Origin: Zhengella sp041738295
Lineage (GTDB): Bacteria; Pseudomonadota; Alphaproteobacteria; Rhizobiales; Rhizobiaceae
Length of the DNA: 29,521 nt
Direction of reading: 5' to 3'
Assembly: GCA_041738295.1 (NCBI GenBank)
Contig: JBGSQC010000362.1
Location: 1-29,521, forward strand
Shown: piece by piece, positions 1-8,082 of the stretch
Layout: every line of letters starts with the position of its first letter
Numbering within the stretch: position 1 is the first letter of the stretch
Made by a program: the position numbers and the translations under genes
Notes under the pieces: generated by a model
What the model was told of the DNA's origin: nothing
Database searches by the model: none
Seen by the model: the letters and a program-made list of their open reading frames with translations, nothing else

Positions 1-945
1 GATGCGCCGCCCGCGCTGGCCGTTTGACTGGCGCGCGGCGCTCGCCTTCATGGTGCGGCTGGCGCCCTTGCGGCCAATGCCTGCTATCAATTCCTGAAGG
101 ACATGGGAGGGAAGCGCGGTCTTGACGGCTTCGACGATCACTTCCGAGCGTTCCGGATTGTCTCGGTCCTCGCCGTCGGGCTGGTCCGGCTGGTCAGCCT
201 GCCTGTCCTCGGGCTGCGGTGGCGCTTCCTCTTCTTCCTCTTCGGGTGAAGGCAGTTGCGTGGCGCGGTGCGCCAAAACCAGCCGCGAGGCTACGGCTAC
301 CGCCTGTTCATCACCCGCGCGCAGGCCGCTCAGCGCGGCAACGGCCTTGGCCACGGCCACGGCCTGTATGACAAAGCGTGGCGATGCCACGCCCAGCATG
401 ACGCCCGCCTGAACGAACTCGGCCACCCAGGCATCCGATATGGCGACCTTGGCCAAGTTTTTCCTGGCAATGGCGATGTCCTCGGGCAGCCATGCCGCTT
501 CTGCCTGCTCGACCACGAGAAAAGCCAGCCGTTCGGAAAGCTTTGGCGCGACGGCAGCATCTTCGTCGTCAAGGCGGGTGGTGGCCAGAACCAGGAGCGC
601 CTTGTCATCGATTGCAGCGGCGCAGGCCGAGATGCAGGCCGGATCCAGCCGCTCGGCCCGGCGCACCATCAGGCCGGAAGCGCCGCAGGTTTGCAGCAGG
701 CCCGGCGTATAACTTGGAGCGCCCAATGCCAGCGTCGTTGCGAGGTCCAGCGCGCCGGTCAGCGTTTCAAGCGGGACGCTCGACGGGATAGTTTTCAATG
801 GCGACCGATCAGCCGCTGCCGTGGCGAAAGCGGCCAGAAATGCGGCTTCGGCGCCGTCATCGATCAGCGCGCCGCCAAATGCAGGCCCGCACAATGCCAG
901 TAGTCCCGCGACCCAGGTGGCATCGTTGTGGGCCGCTTCGGTCAT
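1..945 (-). CDS. bchD: Magnesium chelatase subunit D (partial, C-terminus beyond window)
   Basis: This is the N-terminal 315 codons of the D subunit of Mg-chelatase, which with BchI and BchH inserts Mg2+ into protoporphyrin IX, the first committed step of bacteriochlorophyll synthesis. The reading frame is open from the ATG at 943-945 to the window edge. It shows the family layout: a degenerate AAA+-like N-terminal region (about residues 1-230), then an acidic, proline-rich linker with a run of six Glu followed by many Asp, Pro and Gln (about 232-268), then the start of the C-terminal part, ending in GQRGRRI at the edge. The C-terminal integrin I (VWA) domain would lie outside. The start codon overlaps the bchI stop as ATGA, so the two are probably translationally coupled. 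Position directly after bchI supports the name. Confidence 0.9.
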   Translation of the reverse strand, partial: MTEAAHNDATWVAGLLALCGPAFGGALIDDGAEAAFLAAFATAAADRSPLKTIPSSVPLETLTGALDLATTLALGAPSYTPGLLQTCGASGLMVRRAERLDPACISACAAAIDDKALLVLATTRLDDEDAAVAPKLSERLAFLVVEQAEAAWLPEDIAIARKNLAKVAISDAWVAEFVQAGVMLGVASPRFVIQAVAVAKAVAALSGLRAGDEQAVAVASRLVLAHRATQLPSPEEEEEEAPPQPEDRQADQPDQPDGEDRDNPERSEVIVEAVKTALPSHVLQELIAGIGRKGASRTMKASAARQSNGQRGRRI

Positions 946-2006
946 TGGACCAGCACCTCGCCCAACGCCCTCTCGATGCGCACCGCCGAACCGCTTTCCT
1001 CCAGCGGATTGCGCCGCAACCGGTGACGCAACGACGGCAGCGCCATGCGCTTCACATGCGCCAGCGTGACGGTCTTCTGCTTCTCAAAGGCTGCGAGGGC
1101 GCGCGAGGCGCGGATCAGTGTCAACTGCCCGCGCAGGCCGTCAGTCTTCAGCGCGAGGCAAAGCGTTGCCGCCTTTTCCTGCACCTCGTCGGGAACGGTG
1201 ACCTCGGCCAGCCGCTTGCGCCCCGAGACAATGCGCGCCTGCAGCGCCTTTTCCTGCGCCTGCCACAGCTCGCAAAAGGCCTGCGGATCGCGCTCATAGG
1301 CGTCGCGGCGCTTGACGATCTCGACCCAGGTGGGAACATCCTGCGGGGTGCGGACCTCGACCGACAGGCCGAAACGATCCAGCAATTGCGGGCGCAACTC
1401 GCCCTCCTCCGGATTGCCGCTGCCGATCAGCACGAATTTCGCCGGGTGGCGCACGCTGAGGCCTTCGCGCTCGAACAGGTTCTCGCCGGAGGCCGCCACA
1501 TCGAGCAGCAGGTCGACCAGATGGTCTTCCAGCAGGTTGACCTCGTCGATGTAGAGGAAGCCGCGATTGGCCTTTGCCAGCAGGCCCGGCTCGAAGACCT
1601 TCTCGCCGCGCGCAAGCGCCCGCTCCAGGTCCAGCGCACCGGCCACGCGGTCCTCTGTAGCGCCCAGCGGCAGATCGACAACCGGAACACGGATGCTTTC
1701 CACCACCGGCTTCGCCAGCTGCTGGCAGTGCTCGCAGGCCTGTTGCGGCGCGGCGGGATCACAATGATAGGGGCAATCCTTCACCGCCTTGATGGGCGGC
1801 AGGAGCGCTGCGAAGGCGCGCACCGTGGTGGACTTTCCCGTGCCCCGGTCGCCCATCGCCAGCAATCCGCCGATCAGCGGATCAACGGCGGTCAGGATCA
1901 GGCTGGTCTTCAATTCGTCCTGCGCGGCAACAGCCGAGAACGGGAAAACGGGTCGTGGCCCGGCCCGGCCATGCTTTCCGTTCAGTGATGCGGCACCCGT
2001 TGCCAT
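942..2006 (-). CDS. bchI: Magnesium chelatase ATPase subunit I
   Basis: AAA+ ATPase subunit of Mg-chelatase (354 aa, close to the usual length). It forms a ring complex with BchD and drives Mg2+ insertion into protoporphyrin IX on BchH. Visible motifs are Walker A GDRGTGKST (about residues 52-60), Walker B FLYIDEVNLL, and the sensor region LIGSGNPEEGELRPQLLDRF. A four-Cys stretch (DCPYHCDP...CEHC) after the P-loop is commonly seen in BchI. The ATG at 2004-2006 has a strong ribosome-binding site (GGGGGAGGA, 8 nt upstream). It is the first gene of a leftward bchID unit and diverges from bchE, so both share the 2007-2261 control region with its PpsR-type and FNR-type boxes. Confidence 0.96.
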   Translation of the reverse strand: MATGAASLNGKHGRAGPRPVFPFSAVAAQDELKTSLILTAVDPLIGGLLAMGDRGTGKSTTVRAFAALLPPIKAVKDCPYHCDPAAPQQACEHCQQLAKPVVESIRVPVVDLPLGATEDRVAGALDLERALARGEKVFEPGLLAKANRGFLYIDEVNLLEDHLVDLLLDVAASGENLFEREGLSVRHPAKFVLIGSGNPEEGELRPQLLDRFGLSVEVRTPQDVPTWVEIVKRRDAYERDPQAFCELWQAQEKALQARIVSGRKRLAEVTVPDEVQEKAATLCLALKTDGLRGQLTLIRASRALAAFEKQKTVTLAHVKRMALPSLRHRLRRNPLEESGSAVRIERALGEVLVQ

Positions 2007-2068
2007 TCGCGGCGTCCTCCCCCGTTTTGCCGACAGGCTATGCTGCCATCAGCGGAAGATCAATCGCT

Positions 2069-2086
2069 TGTCCATTATTATGGACA
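2069..2086. promoter_or_regulatory. PpsR/CrtJ-type operator, bchI-proximal
   Basis: TGTCCATTATTATGGACA is a perfect inverted repeat of the form TGT-N12-ACA, the known consensus of the redox-responsive repressor PpsR (CrtJ) that controls photosynthesis genes in purple bacteria. It lies 63 bp upstream of the bchI start. Assignment rests on the motif and its placement between bch genes; no binding data are available here. Confidence 0.8.
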
Positions 2087-2165
2087 CCTTCAGCATCATC
2101 ATTTGATCCAATTGCATGCGAATAGGTGCTTCGATTCAAGAGGATCGCTTGCCGCTTCTCCTAGG

Positions 2166-2183
2166 TGTCAATTTTTATTGACA
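2166..2183. promoter_or_regulatory. PpsR/CrtJ-type operator, bchE-proximal
   Basis: TGTCAATTTTTATTGACA is a second perfect TGT-N12-ACA palindrome, 97 bp centre-to-centre from the first. It sits 78 bp upstream of the bchE start and ends in TTGACA, which resembles a -35 element. Paired PpsR/CrtJ sites are typical of cooperative repression at bch promoters. Confidence 0.82.
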
Positions 2184-2187
2184 CTGC

Positions 2188-2201
2188 TTGACGCAGATCA
2201 A
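2188..2201. promoter_or_regulatory. FnrL-type box upstream of bchE
   Basis: TTGACGCAGATCAA matches the FNR consensus TTGAT-N4-ATCAA with one change. It lies 4 bp downstream of the second PpsR-type box and about 60 bp before the bchE start. BchE is the oxygen-sensitive anaerobic cyclase, and FnrL activation of bchE is known in Rhodobacter, so a dual PpsR/FnrL switch is expected here. Placement at -41.5 would put +1 near 2236, 26 nt before the ATG; this is inferred. Confidence 0.75.
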
Positions 2202-2261
2202 GGCCCGGAAAGACGCCACCCAGCACCTTGGGCGATCATGTCGGCACCGGGAGTAACAGCC

Positions 2262-3913
2262 ATGCATGTCGTGCTCGTCCACCCCAACTATCACTCCGGC
2301 GGTGCTGAAATTGCCGGAAACTGGCCGCCTGCCTGGGCTGCCTATCTGGCCGGCGGGCTTCGCACAGCAGGCTATGAAAAAGTCACTTTATCGACGCGAT
2401 GACCGATAACCTGTCTGACGAGGAGATCGAAAGGCAGCTGGTTGCCGCTGATCCCGACGTCATTGGCGTCACCTCCATCACGCCATCAATCTACAAGGCG
2501 GAATCGGTGCTGGAGATCGCCAGTCGCGCGACGCCCCGGGCGGTCCGCGTCTTGGGCGGTGTGCATGCCACCTTCATGTACAAGCAGGTGCTGAGCGAAG
2601 CGCCATGGGTGGATGTGATCGTGCGCGGCGAAGGCGAAGAGATTTTCGTCAACCTGATCCGCTGCATCGACGAAGGCCGGTGGCCGCAGGAGCGCGGATC
2701 GATCAAGGGCCTTGCCTACACCGAAGATGACACCATCGTCGCCACGCAAGCTGCCCCGACCATCAAGGATCTCGATGCGATCGTTCCGGACTGGAACATC
2801 CTCAAGTGGGAAAACTACATCTACATTCCTCTTGGCGTGCGCGTTGCCATTCCGAACATGGCGCGAGGCTGCCCCTTCACCTGCTCCTTCTGCTCGCAAT
2901 GGAAATTCTGGCGCGATTACCGCGTCCGCGATCCGAAGAAGGTGGTCGACGAGATCGAGAAGCTGGTGAACGATCATGGTGTCGGTTTCTTCATCCTGGC
3001 CGACGAGGAACCGACCATCAACAAGAAGAAGTTCCGCGAGTTCTGCGAGGAACTGATCGCGCGCGGCCTTCCCGACAAGGTGAAGTGGGGCATCAACACC
3101 CGCGTGACCGATATCTACCGCGACAAGGACGATTTGCATTTCTGGCGCAAGGCGGGGCTCGTTCATGTCAGCCTCGGCACCGAGGCGGCGGCCCAGCTGA
3201 AGCTCGACCGTTTCAACAAGGAAACCAAGGTGGCCGAAAACAAGGAGGCGATCCGCCTGCTGCGCGAAGCCGACATCTTCACCGAAGCCCAGTTCATTGT
3301 TGGCCTCGACAACGAGACCGCCGAAACATTGGAAGAAACCTACCGCATGGCCTGGGACTGGCAACCGGATCTCGCCAACTGGTCCATGTATACCCCCTGG
3401 CCGTTCACACCGCTGTTCCAGGAACTGGGTGACAAGGTCGAGGTGTTCGACTTCTCGAAGTACAACTTCGTCACGCCGATCATGAAGCCGGATGCCATGG
3501 AGCGCTCCGAACTGCTGGACCGAGTGATGAACAATTACCGCCGCTTCTACATGCGCAAGGCTCTGTTCCACTACCCGTGGCGGGGCACCGGTTTCCGCCG
3601 GCGCTATCTGCTCGGCTGCCTGAAGGCCTTCCTGCGCGCCGGGGTGCAACGCACCTTCTATGATCTCGGCAAGGTCGGCTATTGGGGTCCGCAGTCGAAG
3701 AAGAATGTCGATTTCCATTTTGACGATACCCGCGAGATTGCTGCGGCCCAGATGGACGACTGGAATGCGCTGAGCGAGAAAAAGCTGAAGGCGCGCGAGC
3801 GCAAGGAAGCGGTGAAGGCGCAGCTAAAAGCCAGCGCCATGCCCACCGTGATGGCTTGCGGCGGCGGGCCGGCAACGGTCACGGAGAGCTGCGAGAAGGC
3901 GCCGCTGCACTGA
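2262..3913 (+). CDS. bchE: Anaerobic Mg-protoporphyrin IX monomethyl ester cyclase, frameshifted
   Basis: BchE is a cobalamin-dependent radical-SAM enzyme that forms the isocyclic E ring of bacteriochlorophyll without oxygen. The start at 2262 has GGGAG 8 nt upstream and gives the family N-terminus HPNYHSGGAEIAGNWPPAW. That frame stops at 2400-2402; the remaining 504 codons, from an ATG at 2399, are in the next frame. One missing T in the run at 2387-2389 explains this, because restoring it reads VTFIDAMTDN and gives a normal 550-aa protein. The radical-SAM motif CPFTCSFC is intact (Cys 204, 208, 211 in restored numbering), after the B12-binding domain. Without repair the B12 domain loses its first 46 residues. 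No ribosome-binding site precedes 2399. The stop overlaps the bchJ start (TGATG). A real lesion and a sequencing error cannot be told apart here. Confidence 0.93.
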
Positions 3914-4503
3914 TGCAGGTCTCCGCTGCACTGGTGCAGGACGCGGCTCGGATCGGGCCGAATGCCATCATCCAGCTTGGCGAGACCTTTGCCGCGCGCG
4001 CGATGCTGGACGAGGCTGCCGCGATCTATGCCAAGGCCGATTGCCCGCAGCTGTTGGGCAATCCTCCACAGGTGATGGTGGACGAGGCCATCGTCGCGCG
4101 ACTGTTCAAGGCGGTTATAGAAGAGCTTTCGCCTGCCATGGCGCGCGACATCCTGACGGAAGCCGGACGGCGCACGGGCGACTATATCCTTGCCAACCGT
4201 ATCCCGGCGCCTGCCCGGCTCATCCTGCCGCTTCTGCCGAGACGGCTGGCCAAGCGCATCCTGCTGGCGGCTATCGGCAAGCACGCCTGGACCTTCGCCG
4301 GGTCAGGCCGCTTCAGCTACACCGGGGGGACACCCACAATCGTTTCCATCGGGCACAATCCCGTGGCCATTGCACTTGGTTGCGTATGGCACGAGGCGGT
4401 GTTCACGCGGCTGTTTTCCGCCCTGCTGTCATCACCAGCTACAGTCCGCGAAGACCAATGCTGCGGCCATGGCGCTGAGGCTTGCACGTTCAGGATCGAG
4501 TGA
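3913..4503 (+). CDS. bchJ: V4R-domain protein BchJ
   Basis: 196-aa protein of the BchJ family. BchJ was first proposed to be the 4-vinyl reductase of bacteriochlorophyll synthesis. Later work assigned that reaction to other enzymes, and BchJ is now thought to help intermediate handling or pigment flow. The C-terminal half is a V4R small-molecule-binding domain, with the Cys/Gly pattern CCGHGAEACTF close to the end. The ATG overlaps the bchE stop by one base, so the two are co-translated. bchE-bchJ adjacency is common in purple bacteria and supports the name. Confidence 0.88.
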   Translation: MQVSAALVQDAARIGPNAIIQLGETFAARAMLDEAAAIYAKADCPQLLGNPPQVMVDEAIVARLFKAVIEELSPAMARDILTEAGRRTGDYILANRIPAPARLILPLLPRRLAKRILLAAIGKHAWTFAGSGRFSYTGGTPTIVSIGHNPVAIALGCVWHEAVFTRLFSALLSSPATVREDQCCGHGAEACTFRIE

Positions 4504-4508
4504 TGCTT

Positions 4509-4711
4509 GCCGTAAACTGACCGCCTGCCTGGGCAGCTGATCTGACCGCCTGACCTCGTACAGCACGCTATGAAACAGTTACGTTCATTGATGCGATGAC
4601 AGACAATCCGTCTGACGAGGAGATTGAAAGGCAACTGGTCGCCGCTGATCTCGACTTCATTGGCGTCACCCCCATCGCGCCGTCGATCTACAAGGCGGAA
4701 TCGGTGCTGGA
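4509..4711 (+). pseudogene. Decayed partial duplicate of bchE
   Basis: This stretch closely resembles bchE from the NWPPAW region through IYKAESVLE (main copy about 2316-2512). In one frame it reads N-stop-PPAWAADLTA-stop-PRTARYETV, then TFIDAMTDNPSDEEIERQ and on to SIYKAESVLE. It has two in-frame nonsense codons and no upstream B12-domain start, so it is a fragment and not a gene. Similarity fades after 4711; a weak match to LGGVHA may continue to about 4755. It begins within a few bases of the bchJ stop. The base deleted in the main bchE copy is present here (ACG TTC ATT GAT). Confidence 0.85.
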
Positions 4712-4768
4712 ACCTTTGCCGCTGCCGCGCGGTTCCTCTCTCACCCTTGGTGGCAGCGAGGTTTTGGA

Positions 4769-5254
4769 ATGTGGCAACAAGTCATGGTGGAGTTGAGTTC
4801 CGGAGGTGGCCCCAATATCGTGATCATCGGCGTCCGCATCGTCGGCACCATTATCTTCTGCGGATTGATCGGCTACGAGCGCGAGCTTCACAGAAACAGC
4901 GCAGGCCTTCGCACCAACATTCTTGTTGGCCTCGCCTCGGCAGCCTTTGCGCTGATTACATTGACGATGCTCGATACCTCCCTGGACGAGGATGTCAGCG
5001 CTGACCCTCTTCGGCTGGTGGAGGCGGTCACCCATGGGGTCGCCTTTCTCGCCGCCGGCATCATCGTTTTTTCAAAGGGCGAGGTGCGTGGCGTGACCAC
5101 CGGCGCCAGCCTCTGGATTTCGGCATCCATTGGCCTTGCGGTCGGCCTTGGCTACTGGGCGATCGCCAGTATGGTCACACTGGTCGGCGTCTTTGTGTTG
5201 ACGGTCTTGCGTTGGGTCCAGATTACGGCCGGTCTGAAGGATGGAGACGATTAA
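4769..5254 (+). CDS. MgtC/SapB-family membrane protein
   Basis: 161-aa predicted inner-membrane protein with about five hydrophobic segments and the MgtC/SapB family signatures: LIGYERELHRNSAGLRTNILVG near residues 32-53, GVAFLAAGIIVFSKGEVRGVTTGASLWISA, and a Gly-rich last helix. It is the short form without the soluble C-terminal domain of virulence-type MgtC. Family members are linked to low-Mg2+ adaptation and ATP-synthase inhibition, but function in this short form is unproven. The start at 4769 has GAGG upstream; an in-frame ATG at 4784 is an alternative. Placement next to Mg-chelatase genes may be chance, since a bchE fragment separates it from bchJ. Confidence 0.82.
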   Translation: MWQQVMVELSSGGGPNIVIIGVRIVGTIIFCGLIGYERELHRNSAGLRTNILVGLASAAFALITLTMLDTSLDEDVSADPLRLVEAVTHGVAFLAAGIIVFSKGEVRGVTTGASLWISASIGLAVGLGYWAIASMVTLVGVFVLTVLRWVQITAGLKDGDD

Positions 5255-5646
5255 GGCGTGCTTCCGATGTCCAAGCAACAGGAAGCCACGATCCTATCAC
5301 TATCTTGCGAAGTTCTGGACCAGGATTGTCTTGGCGATGGGGACGCCGGGGCTCTCCAGACCTATTCAGTTCGTCTTGCCTGGCCTTGGATGCAGCGTTC
5401 GTATCAGGCTGAATTCCACGGGCTTCAGCATCGGTTCCGCGCTGGACGGCTGCCGGGTCGGTATAATTCACCTCGTCACCTGTGCGGCCACTATCGATAT
5501 CCTGGACGCAACATTGGTTTTCGCGGGCGATTGTCGGCTAGGACAGCAGGGTGATCAAATTGCGCGCGGTCTTGGAGGATTTCCGCCAGGGTCTTCCGTG
5601 TCGGCACCAGCCTCCCTATGTTCGTCGTGTAACGAGGGAAAGCGCG
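5255..5646. other. 392-bp stretch without a convincing gene
   Basis: Several short frames overlap here on both strands and none resembles a known protein. The best is a leftward 82-codon frame (5223-5471) with a GTG start and AGG 7 nt upstream; it encodes a hydrophilic, charged peptide (VNYTDPAAVQRGTDAEARG...) and overlaps the 3' end of the MgtC-like gene by 32 bp. It could be a small hypothetical gene, but the evidence is weak. No terminator or clear promoter is visible. Confidence 0.3.
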
Positions 5647-6198
5647 ATGACCGAGATTTGGAGCAAAGATGTCCTGCATTTCTGGTTTGAAGAACTGACG
5701 CAGCAGGATTGGTTTGCCGGCGGCGAAGAGCTGGACAGGCGGATTGCAGAGCGGTTTGCAGGACTGCACGAGGAGATGGGCAAGGCAATTCCGGCAGATG
5801 CCCTGCTGGATGGCGAGGCTGCTCTTGCAGCCATCATCGTGCTCGACCAGTTCAGCCGAAACATGTTCCGCGGTTCCGCAAAGGCTTTCGCGCAGGACGG
5901 CCTTGCGCTGGCGCTGACCCACAATGCGCTACGGTCGGCCTTTGACCAGGCTTTGGACAATGACCACAAGCAATTCCTTATCATGCCGCTCATGCATTCG
6001 GAGGCCCTGTCTGACCAGGAGCTTTGCGTCAGCCAGTTTGAAGCGATGGACAGCGAGAACAGTTTGAAATTCGCGCAAGAGCATCGCGACACGATTGCCA
6101 AGTTCGGCCGGTTCCCGCACCGCAATGAAGTCCTTGGCCGGGAGACGACGCCGGACGAGCGTGACTATCTTGAAACCGCGAACCGCTACGGCCAGTAA
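5647..6198 (+). CDS. DUF924 family protein
   Basis: 183-aa soluble protein of the DUF924 family, related to TPR-like helical folds and widespread in proteobacteria, with no established function. The family pattern is clear: VLHFWFEELTQQDWFAGGEELDRRIAERF at the N-terminus, then LDQFSRNMFRGSAKAFAQD, MPLMHSEALSDQE, and the C-terminal FGRFPHRNEVLGRETTPDERDYL. The ATG at 5647 is preceded by GAGGG at a good distance, and the family start fits this Met, so longer upstream frames are not used. It ends just before the fadD promoter region. Confidence 0.9.
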   Translation: MTEIWSKDVLHFWFEELTQQDWFAGGEELDRRIAERFAGLHEEMGKAIPADALLDGEAALAAIIVLDQFSRNMFRGSAKAFAQDGLALALTHNALRSAFDQALDNDHKQFLIMPLMHSEALSDQELCVSQFEAMDSENSLKFAQEHRDTIAKFGRFPHRNEVLGRETTPDERDYLETANRYGQ

Positions 6199-6200
6199 TT

Positions 6201-6231
6201 TTGACCTTTACGTCAATGTAAGTTTTATATA
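6201..6231 (+). promoter_or_regulatory. Candidate MerR/LiuR-type promoter-operator of fadD
   Basis: A -35-like TTGACC (6201-6206) and a -10-like TATATA (6226-6231) are separated by 19 bp, the long spacer typical of MerR-regulated promoters. The spacer holds most of an imperfect palindrome TTTACGTCAATGTAAG (6207-6222). This resembles the operator reported for LiuR, a MerR-family regulator of branched-chain amino-acid and fatty-acid catabolism in proteobacteria. It lies 88 bp upstream of fadD. The regulator itself is not in the window, so the assignment is inferred from motif, spacing and target gene. Confidence 0.5.
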
Positions 6232-6318
6232 TGCCGATTTTCGAGTGAGGAGACTTCGCAGACGCCCTGTTCCGGTGCACGATGGAACCAAGAGCGTTGC
6301 GCAAACGGGAGGAAGACC

Positions 6319-8001
6319 ATGACCGCCACAGCCATGACCGCCAAGCCTTGGGCCGCCAGCTATCCGCCCGGCGTACCGCTGGACATGCCCAAGTCCGAAC
6401 ATGCCTCGTTGGGTGACCTTCTGGTGGCATCCTGCAAGCAGCACGCATCGAAGCCCGCCTTCTCATCCATGGGCAAGGAACTGAGCTTTGCCGACACGCT
6501 GGCCATGAGCGAGAAGATCGGCGGCTACCTCCAGTCCAAGGGACTGGTGCGCGGCGCGCGCGTGGCTCTGATGATGCCGAATGTGCTGCAATACCCGGTC
6601 TCGATGATGGGGGTGCTTCGCGCCGACTATGCGGTGGTCAATGTGAACCCGCTCTACACACCGCGCGAACTGGAACACCAGTTGAACGATTCCGGCGCGG
6701 AAGCCATCATCATCCTTGAGAATTTCGCCTCGACACTGCAGCAGGTGGTGGCGCGCACCAAAGTCAAGCATGTCATTGTCGCTTCGATGGGCGACCTGCT
6801 CGGCTTCAAGGGGCTGATCGTCAATTTCGTGGTGCGCAAGGTGAAAAAGCTCGTCCCCGCCTGGTCACTACCGGGTCATGTCGGCTTCAATGATGCGCTG
6901 GCCGCTGGCGCCAAGGCCGGTCTCAAGCCGGTTGCAGTGACGGGCGATGATGTCGCCTTCCTGCAATATACCGGTGGCACGACGGGTGTTTCCAAGGGTG
7001 CGGTGCTGCTGCATCGCAACGTCATTGCCAATGTCATGCAGAACACCGCATGGCTGCAGGCGGCCTTCATCAACAAGGCCCGGCCGGACACAATGATCTA
7101 TGTCTGCGCTCTGCCCCTCTACCACATCTTCGCGCTTACGGTGAACGCGCTGATGGGAATGCGCGAAGGCGCCATGAACGTGCTCATTCCCAATCCGCGC
7201 GACATTCCGGCCTTTGTCAAAGAGTTGCAGAATCACAAGTTCAATGTGTTTCCCGGCCTCAACACGCTGTTCAACGCGCTGCTCAACAACGAAGATTTCC
7301 GCAAGCTCGACTTCTCCGGCCTTGTGTTGTCGCTGGGTGGCGGCATGGCGGTGCAGCGCGCGGTCGCCGAGCGCTGGAAGGCTCTGACGGGAAATGTGAT
7401 TTCTGAAGGCTACGGCCTGTCGGAGACTGCTCCGGTTGCAACCGCCAACCGCTTTGACGCTACGGAGTTTTCGGGCACGATCGGCCTGCCGATCCCCGGC
7501 ACGGAAATCGCCATCCGCGACGATGAAGGCGTTGATGTTGCACTCGGCGATGTCGGCGAGATCTGCATCCGCGGTCCGCAGGTGATGGCAGGCTATTGGA
7601 ACCGCGATGACGAGACAGCCAAGGTGATGACCGCCGACGGCTTCTTCAAGTCCGGCGACATGGGCTTCATGGACGACCGAGGCTATGTGAAGATTGTTGA
7701 CCGCAAGAAGGACATGATCCTCGTTTCCGGCTTCAACGTCTATCCGACCGAGATCGAGGACGTGATGGCGGCGCATCCGGGCGTCCTGGAATCGGCAGCC
7801 ATCGGCGTGCCGGACGAGCATTCGGGAGAAGTGCCGAAGCTCTTCGTGGTGCGCAAGGACCCTGCCCTGACGGTTGAGGACCTGATGGCCTATGCCAAGG
7901 AAAACCTGACCGGCTACAAGCGCCCGAAGACCATCGAGTTCCGCGACGAACTGCCGAAGAGCAATGTCGGCAAGATCCTGCGGCGCGAATTGCGCAGCTA
8001 A
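6319..8001 (+). CDS. fadD: Long-chain fatty-acid--CoA ligase
   Basis: 560-aa adenylate-forming enzyme that activates long-chain fatty acids to acyl-CoA through an acyl-AMP intermediate, feeding beta-oxidation and lipid synthesis. The signature motifs are present: the AMP-binding P-loop YTGGTTGVSKGAV (about residues 218-230), the adenine/acyl site EGYGLSETAP, the hinge region GDMGFMDDRGYVKIVDRKKD, and the C-terminal catalytic Lys in PKSNVGKILRRELR. Length and motifs fit FadD-type ligases rather than acetyl-CoA synthetase. The start follows GGGAGG; a second ATG six codons on is possible. A MerR/LiuR-like promoter lies upstream and a strong intrinsic terminator downstream, so it looks monocistronic. 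Exact chain-length preference cannot be read. Confidence 0.92.
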   Translation: MTATAMTAKPWAASYPPGVPLDMPKSEHASLGDLLVASCKQHASKPAFSSMGKELSFADTLAMSEKIGGYLQSKGLVRGARVALMMPNVLQYPVSMMGVLRADYAVVNVNPLYTPRELEHQLNDSGAEAIIILENFASTLQQVVARTKVKHVIVASMGDLLGFKGLIVNFVVRKVKKLVPAWSLPGHVGFNDALAAGAKAGLKPVAVTGDDVAFLQYTGGTTGVSKGAVLLHRNVIANVMQNTAWLQAAFINKARPDTMIYVCALPLYHIFALTVNALMGMREGAMNVLIPNPRDIPAFVKELQNHKFNVFPGLNTLFNALLNNEDFRKLDFSGLVLSLGGGMAVQRAVAERWKALTGNVISEGYGLSETAPVATANRFDATEFSGTIGLPIPGTEIAIRDDEGVDVALGDVGEICIRGPQVMAGYWNRDDETAKVMTADGFFKSGDMGFMDDRGYVKIVDRKKDMILVSGFNVYPTEIEDVMAAHPGVLESAAIGVPDEHSGEVPKLFVVRKDPALTVEDLMAYAKENLTGYKRPKTIEFRDELPKSNVGKILRRELRS

Positions 8002-8026
8002 GAAATCTTCTGATAGTGAGCTATGG

Positions 8027-8053
8027 AAAGGCGGCTTTGGCCGCCTTTTCTTT
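8027..8053 (+). terminator. Rho-independent terminator of fadD
   Basis: A perfect 9-bp stem, AAAGGCGGC (8027-8035) and GCCGCCTTT (8040-8048), encloses a TTTG loop and is followed by TCTTTT. It begins 26 bp after the fadD stop and separates it from the convergent phosphatase gene. Confidence 0.9.
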
Positions 8054-8082
8054 TGCCCGGTGCTAGAGCACTTTTCGACCGA

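Noticed and set aside
798..1988. 396-codon rightward open frame
   Set aside because: It is the antisense shadow of bchI; the protein is Arg/Gln-rich and like no family, and bchI is certain.
2486..3718. 410-codon leftward open frame
   Set aside because: Antisense of bchE, created by GC-rich codon bias; no ribosome-binding site or recognisable domain.
6868..7821. 317-codon leftward open frame
   Set aside because: Antisense of fadD; no independent support.
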